From assembly GCA_026398575.1 (NCBI GenBank), contig JAPLSP010000472.1:1-8178 (forward strand): 8,178 nt of DNA. The letters run 5' to 3'. Position 1 is the stretch's first letter. Each line of letters begins with the position of its first letter. Positions 5,590 through 8,178 of this stretch are shown in pieces. Made by a program: the position numbers and the translations under genes. The notes beneath the pieces are model-generated. The model saw only the letters and a program-made list of their open reading frames with translations, did not search any database and had not been told where the DNA came from. The DNA comes from Candidatus Sumerlaeota bacterium (GTDB taxonomy: Bacteria > Sumerlaeota > Sumerlaeia > JADFCT01).

Positions 5590-6315
5590 TTATTTCACTG
5601 CTTTCATCCAGAACATGCGCCAGAGGGTTGCGAAGGCCTTGAAGATTTCTTTGCGGGAAATCTTCGACCGCCCCTCGCGCCGATCCACAAAGTGGATGGG
5701 TGATTCGGCCACGCTCGCGCCGGCGCGTTCGCAGCGCATCAGCATCTCGATCAGAAACGAATAGCCGTCCGACTTGATCTGCTCGAAGGGAATTTTTTCG
5801 AGAATCTCACGGCGATAGGCGCGGTAGCCTGACGTGCAATCGCGCGAGCGCGCTCTCAGGATTGCGTGGGCCATCAGATTGGCGCCGAAACTCAGCATCT
5901 TGCGGCGCAGAGGCCAATTCGAGATGCGCCCGCCTGGAATGTAGCGCGAGCCGACGACAATATCGGCGTCCTGCGCGGCGGTGATGATGGCGGGCAGGCG
6001 ATCGGGAGAATGCGAAAAATCCGCATCCATCGTGATGGCCAGAGCAAAGCCCTGGTCCAGCGCGTATCGGAATCCCGCCATGTAGGCGGTGCCCAGTCCT
6101 TGTTTGCCGGGGCGGCTCAACAGGCGCACGCGGTTGTCGTCGCGTCCGATGGCGATGCGCTGCACGATCGCATTCGTGCCGTCGCTGGAATTGTCATCCA
6201 CTACGAGAACCGCGAGGTCGCTTCGGTCCGTGGCCTTCAATATTTCCGGAATCAGTGAACCGATATTCTCCGCTTCGTTGTAGGTGGGAATGATGACAAG
6301 AATCGGAGAAAGCAT
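5590..6315 (-). CDS. Polyprenol-phosphate sugar transferase (GT2, DPM1-like)
   Basis: A 241-residue GT-A fold enzyme without a membrane domain, matching the short DPM1-type class. Motifs in order: PTYNEAENI (10-18), VVDDNSSDGT (38-47), KQGLGTAYMAGF (71-82), the metal-binding DAD in MDADFSHSP (96-104), GSRYIPGG (122-129), the SNWPLRR segment (132-138), CTSGYRAYRRE (160-170), SDGYSFLIEML (182-192), and the basic DRREGRSKI loop (211-219). Enzymes of this class transfer mannose or another hexose from a nucleotide sugar to dolichyl or undecaprenyl phosphate on the cytoplasmic face. The product donates the sugar to periplasmic glycosylation of proteins, lipids or glycans. The sugar is unknown here. 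ATG 6315 starts 3 nt after the small Cys-rich gene's stop and has no Shine-Dalgarno, suggesting translational coupling. It is convergent with the phosphatase-like gene. A link to the pilin cluster is positional only. Confidence 0.9.
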   Translation of the reverse strand: MLSPILVIIPTYNEAENIGSLIPEILKATDRSDLAVLVVDDNSSDGTNAIVQRIAIGRDDNRVRLLSRPGKQGLGTAYMAGFRYALDQGFALAITMDADFSHSPDRLPAIITAAQDADIVVGSRYIPGGRISNWPLRRKMLSFGANLMAHAILRARSRDCTSGYRAYRREILEKIPFEQIKSDGYSFLIEMLMRCERAGASVAESPIHFVDRREGRSKISRKEIFKAFATLWRMFWMKAVK

Positions 6316-6318
6316 AAA

Positions 6319-6477
6319 TCACAATTTCGTGTAATCATCACACTGCGTCGCATTGGGTCTTTCGGGGCGAGTGCAGGCCGAACCGTAATCGTACTTGCAG
6401 GTGTCACACAAAAACTCTTCCTCCGCCATCATGACTTTGCGCAGCCAACGGCGGAGGGATTTGAAGTAGCGCGTCAT
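6319..6477 (-). CDS. Small four-cysteine protein of unknown function, coupled to the pilin gene
   Basis: A 52-residue protein with a basic N-terminal half (MTRYFKSLRRWLRKVMM) followed by an acidic patch and a cysteine cluster: Cys24, Cys27, Cys35 and Cys46, i.e. C-x2-C-x7-C-x10-C. The spacing could bind one metal ion (zinc-ribbon-like) or form disulfides. ATG 6477 overlaps the stop of the pilin gene as ATGA, which indicates translational coupling; an in-frame TTG at 6507 would lengthen the overlap and is less likely. The glycosyltransferase starts 3 nt after its stop, so it sits inside a tight operon. I do not recognise the family. The amphipathic basic N-terminus could touch membrane or nucleic acid (inference). 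Confidence 0.65.
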   Translation of the reverse strand: MTRYFKSLRRWLRKVMMAEEEFLCDTCKYDYGSACTRPERPNATQCDDYTKL

Positions 6478-6950
6478 CTCGGTTTCGTTGACTCTTCCTT
6501 TTGCCAATTGACGATGTCGTCGGCGGTGCCTTCCTGCCCGTCCTTACCCGGGGAAACCAGGTCAAAATCCTGAGAATGCTCTCCCGGAGAACGATAGATG
6601 AAATCATTTCCCCATGAATCTTTGGGGTTGCCTTCCAAATAAGGACGATTGCCCCATTTGTTCGGGTCCACGTCGGAAGGGCAGGTCTTGAGCGCGCCCA
6701 GTCCCTGGTTGGTGGTGGGAAACTCGCCGACGCGCAGATAATAAAGCTGCAGCGCGGTCTTGATGTTTTCGAGGTTCGTCCTTGTGGCGTTTTCGCGTGC
6801 GGTTTCGCCGTGATGGAAAATATTCGGCACGACAATGGCCGCAAGGATGCCGATAATAACGACCACAAGCATGATTTCCATGAAAGTGAAGCCGCGCCGG
6901 CGCGCTCCATGCTGTGATATTGCTCTTGCGAGAGGATTTAGCGTTTTCAT
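6474..6950 (-). CDS. Type II secretion major pseudopilin, GspG-like (third of three)
   Basis: A 158-residue prepilin. A 20-residue basic leader ends in RRRG, then the mature start FTFMEIM; the prepilin peptidase cut falls between Gly20 and Phe21, and Glu25 is the conserved mature E5. The hydrophobic helix (about 26-44) ends at the usual Pro42. The C-terminal part has the GspG pattern: GEFPTTNQGLGALKTC (75-90), WGNRPYL (99-105), PKDSWGNDFIYRSPG (109-123), and the acidic calcium-binding loop DGQEGTADDIVNW (137-149). GspG subunits polymerise into the periplasmic pseudopilus that drives type II secretion. The length matches the family. AGGAGG lies 7 nt before ATG 6950. It overlaps the small Cys-rich gene downstream. 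No other gsp genes are in the window, so assembly ATPase and secretin would be encoded elsewhere. Confidence 0.9.
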   Translation of the reverse strand: MKTLNPLARAISQHGARRRGFTFMEIMLVVVIIGILAAIVVPNIFHHGETARENATRTNLENIKTALQLYYLRVGEFPTTNQGLGALKTCPSDVDPNKWGNRPYLEGNPKDSWGNDFIYRSPGEHSQDFDLVSPGKDGQEGTADDIVNWQKEESTKPR

Positions 6951-6957
6951 GTTCTGA

Positions 6958-6963
6958 CCTCCT
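6958..6963 (-). promoter_or_regulatory. Ribosome binding site of the third pilin gene
   Basis: AGGAGG on the minus strand, 7 nt before ATG 6950. The same site and spacing occur before the other two pilin genes, which supports their common origin. Confidence 0.8.
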
Positions 6964-7030
6964 GCTGAAATTGTTCTCAGTTTTTCCCGCGTTGGTCAAG
7001 GGCCAAAAAGCAGCGCCGCGCGATGGGGCG

Positions 7031-7070
7031 ACACGGACCCACACAGACAGACACGGACTGGCACGGACTG
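7031..7070. repeat. Intergenic 10-nt tandem array (unit ACACGGACNN)
   Basis: Four 10-nt units, ACACGGACCC, ACACAGACAG, ACACGGACTG and GCACGGACTG, lie in the 173-nt gap between the second and third pilin genes. On the coding (minus) strand the unit reads as GTCCGTGNNN, which has the same GTCC core as the plus-strand arrays near the ABC genes. Confidence 0.8.
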
Positions 7071-7078
7071 GCGCCAAT

Positions 7079-7105
7079 CAGCTTTCACCCGAACCCGGGC
7101 AGCTG
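7079..7105 (-). other. Possible stem-loop between the second and third pilin genes
   Basis: CAGCT (7079-7083) pairs with AGCTG (7101-7105), and CCCG (7088-7091) pairs with CGGG (7096-7099) around a 4-nt loop, with an asymmetric internal bulge. No T-run follows on the minus strand, so it is not a clear terminator. It could attenuate readthrough between pilin genes or be chance. Confidence 0.25.
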
Positions 7106-7123
7106 GAATGAAAAAAATGGCCC

Positions 7124-7603
7124 TCATGCATCCCTTGATTTATCATCCGTCTGACTATAGGCGATGTCATCCGCCGTGCCTTCCTGTCCGTCTTTGCCGG
7201 GACTGATCAGGTCGTATTCATGCGAGTCTTTGCCGGGGGAATGATATACGAAGTCATGGCCCCAGGCGTCTTTGGGAATTGATTCAAGATAAGGCCGCCG
7301 CCCCCACTTGCCCGGATCAATCTCCAGAGGACAGGTTTTCAACGCCCGCAATCCCTGGGCGTCGGATGGGTATTGCCCCAGCCGCGCATAATAGAGTCTC
7401 AAGGCCATCTCGATATTTTCCATTTGTTGTCTTGTGGTCTCGAGTTGCCGCTTGGCATTGTTGAAAGAAGGAATGTTCGGCGCGACCACGAACATGAGAA
7501 CGCCCAGGATCAGCACAACCAGCATGATTTCCGTTTTGGAAAAGCGACGCTTTTGAGTTTGAGCGGATTTGCCTTTCAAAGTTGCATGTTTAATGCGGCT
7601 CAT
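7124..7603 (-). CDS. GspG-like pseudopilin paralogue with a non-canonical processing site (second of three)
   Basis: A 159-residue protein aligned along its length with its two neighbours. The 20-residue leader ends in KRR and the mature part would begin FSKTEIMLVV; Glu25 (mature E5) and the hydrophobic helix ending in APNI are kept. Position -1, almost always Gly in prepilins, is Arg20, and mature position 3 is Lys. The C-terminal GspG pattern remains: GQYPSDAQGLRALKTC (76-91), WGRRPYL (100-106), PKDAWGHDFVY (110-120), and DGQEGTADDI (138-147), but the usual final NW is replaced by AYSQ. ATG 7603 has AGGAGG 7 nt upstream and gives the same leader length as both paralogues. An in-frame ATG at 7630 overlaps the preceding stop (ATGA) but would place the ribosome site inside the gene. 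It may be a non-processed, regulatory or decaying pseudopilin. Confidence 0.85.
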   Translation of the reverse strand: MSRIKHATLKGKSAQTQKRRFSKTEIMLVVLILGVLMFVVAPNIPSFNNAKRQLETTRQQMENIEMALRLYYARLGQYPSDAQGLRALKTCPLEIDPGKWGRRPYLESIPKDAWGHDFVYHSPGKDSHEYDLISPGKDGQEGTADDIAYSQTDDKSRDA

Positions 7604-7610
7604 AATCTTG

Positions 7611-7616
7611 CCTCCT
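7611..7616 (-). promoter_or_regulatory. Ribosome binding site deciding the start of the second pilin gene
   Basis: AGGAGG on the minus strand, 7 nt before ATG 7603. It selects this start over the in-frame ATG at 7630. Confidence 0.75.
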
Positions 7617-7626
7617 TGTTTGTTTG

Positions 7627-8097
7627 TCATTTCTTATTCTCTTCAGGTGTTTCCCAATTGACGATATCATCCGCCGTGCCTTCCTGCCCATCTTTGCCAA
7701 TAGAGACGAGATCAAAATCAAGGTCATGTGTTCCCGGGCAACGATAAATGTAATCATGTTTCCAGCCATCTTTGGGCGTTTTTTCCATGTAATACTTGCC
7801 CCACTTGACCGGGTCGACACCAAGCGGACACGATCTCAGCGCCGCCAATCCCTGGGCGGTGGTGGGGTAGTCGCCCACTTTCATGCAATAGTTATGGAGC
7901 GCTGTTTTTACGTTCTCCATTTCCAGCTTGGTGGCGGCGATGGCTGCCTCATCGAGGTGATGAATGATTGCGGGCGTGACGATAGAGGCCAGAATGCCGA
8001 TAATCACAACGACGATCATGATTTCCATGAAAGTGAAGCCGCTCCGCCGGCTGCGGTAAAGCGCCGCTCTTTTCTCAACTCGCATCATCAAGCGCAT
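7627..8097 (-). CDS. Type II secretion major pseudopilin, GspG-like (first of three)
   Basis: A 156-residue prepilin with leader ending in RRSG, cut expected between Gly20 and Phe21, then FTFMEIMIVVVIIGILASIV and Pro42. Glu25 is the conserved E5. The C-terminal GspG pattern is present: GDYPTTAQGLAALRSC (75-90), PKDGWKHDYIYRCPG (108-122), and the acidic calcium loop DGQEGTADDIVNW (136-148). It has three cysteines (71, 90, 120), whereas the other two paralogues keep only the one near residue 90, so a disulfide is possible here. AGGAGG lies 7 nt before ATG 8097. Its stop is 23 nt before the second pilin start, so the two are cotranscribed. It is the first gene of the minus-strand cluster as far as the window shows and is closest in sequence to the third paralogue. 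Confidence 0.9.
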   Translation of the reverse strand: MRLMMRVEKRAALYRSRRSGFTFMEIMIVVVIIGILASIVTPAIIHHLDEAAIAATKLEMENVKTALHNYCMKVGDYPTTAQGLAALRSCPLGVDPVKWGKYYMEKTPKDGWKHDYIYRCPGTHDLDFDLVSIGKDGQEGTADDIVNWETPEENKK

Positions 8098-8104
8098 GTC
8101 TCTT

Positions 8105-8110
8105 CCTCCT
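8105..8110 (-). promoter_or_regulatory. Ribosome binding site of the first pilin gene
   Basis: AGGAGG on the minus strand, 7 nt before ATG 8097. Confidence 0.75.
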
Positions 8111-8134
8111 CGATGGGCTAAGTGCTCATATTCG

Positions 8135-8162
8135 AAATTACGGTCTCATAAATCTATCGCAA
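8135..8162 (-). promoter_or_regulatory. Weak candidate promoter upstream of the pilin cluster
   Basis: On the minus strand a -35-like TTGCGA (8162-8157) is followed after 16 nt by a -10-like TAATTT (8140-8135). Both match the consensus only partly. The AT-rich stretch ahead of the first pilin gene is the natural place for a promoter, but this assignment is weak and the window ends 16 nt further upstream. Confidence 0.25.
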
Positions 8163-8178
8163 ATTCTCATGCAGGATG

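Overview
The window reads as accessory chromosomal DNA from a Gram-negative bacterium of moderately high GC. The support is a type II secretion-type pseudopilin cluster, a binding-protein-dependent carbohydrate ABC transporter, good AGGAGG ribosome sites, and short tandem repeats confined to intergenic gaps. Protein style and the repeat-filled spacers suggest a PVC-like or related environmental lineage (Lentisphaerota, Sumerlaeota, Hydrogenedentota or similar), but that is an impression; the sequence does not fix the phylum.

Left part, plus strand (about 65-4511): a probable sigma70-type promoter leads into a four-gene, operon-like set. It encodes a DRE-TIM (HMGL-like) aldolase, a MalF/UgpA-type permease, a family 1 extracellular solute-binding protein, and a MalG/UgpE-type permease. 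The two permeases carry EAA loops that need an ATPase, but no ATPase gene lies in the window, so it must be supplied from elsewhere. The set looks like an uptake system for a sugar or sugar-like compound, with a C-C lyase/aldolase acting on it or on a derivative. The spacers before the binding-protein gene and before the second permease gene are filled with short-period arrays (9-nt and 15-nt units) and one perfect hairpin.

Middle (4512-5589): an empty spacer, then a gene related to YwlE-type protein-arginine phosphatases (low-molecular-weight PTP fold). It is interrupted by a reading-frame change and an internal deletion, and its P-loop nucleophile Cys is Ser. Its 3' part stays open and ends in a long Lys/Pro/Ala-rich tail with an 18-nt tandem repeat.

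Right part, minus strand (8178 back to 5590): three tandem GspG-like major pseudopilin genes, each with an AGGAGG site 7 nt before the start and a 20-residue leader. The middle paralogue has Arg instead of the near-invariant Gly before the prepilin peptidase cut. The last pilin gene overlaps (ATGA) a 52-codon gene for a four-cysteine mini-protein of unknown function. Three nt after that gene comes a DPM1-like family 2 glycosyltransferase that probably makes a polyprenyl-phosphate sugar. The pilin genes suggest a type II secretion or related filament system whose other parts are encoded elsewhere.
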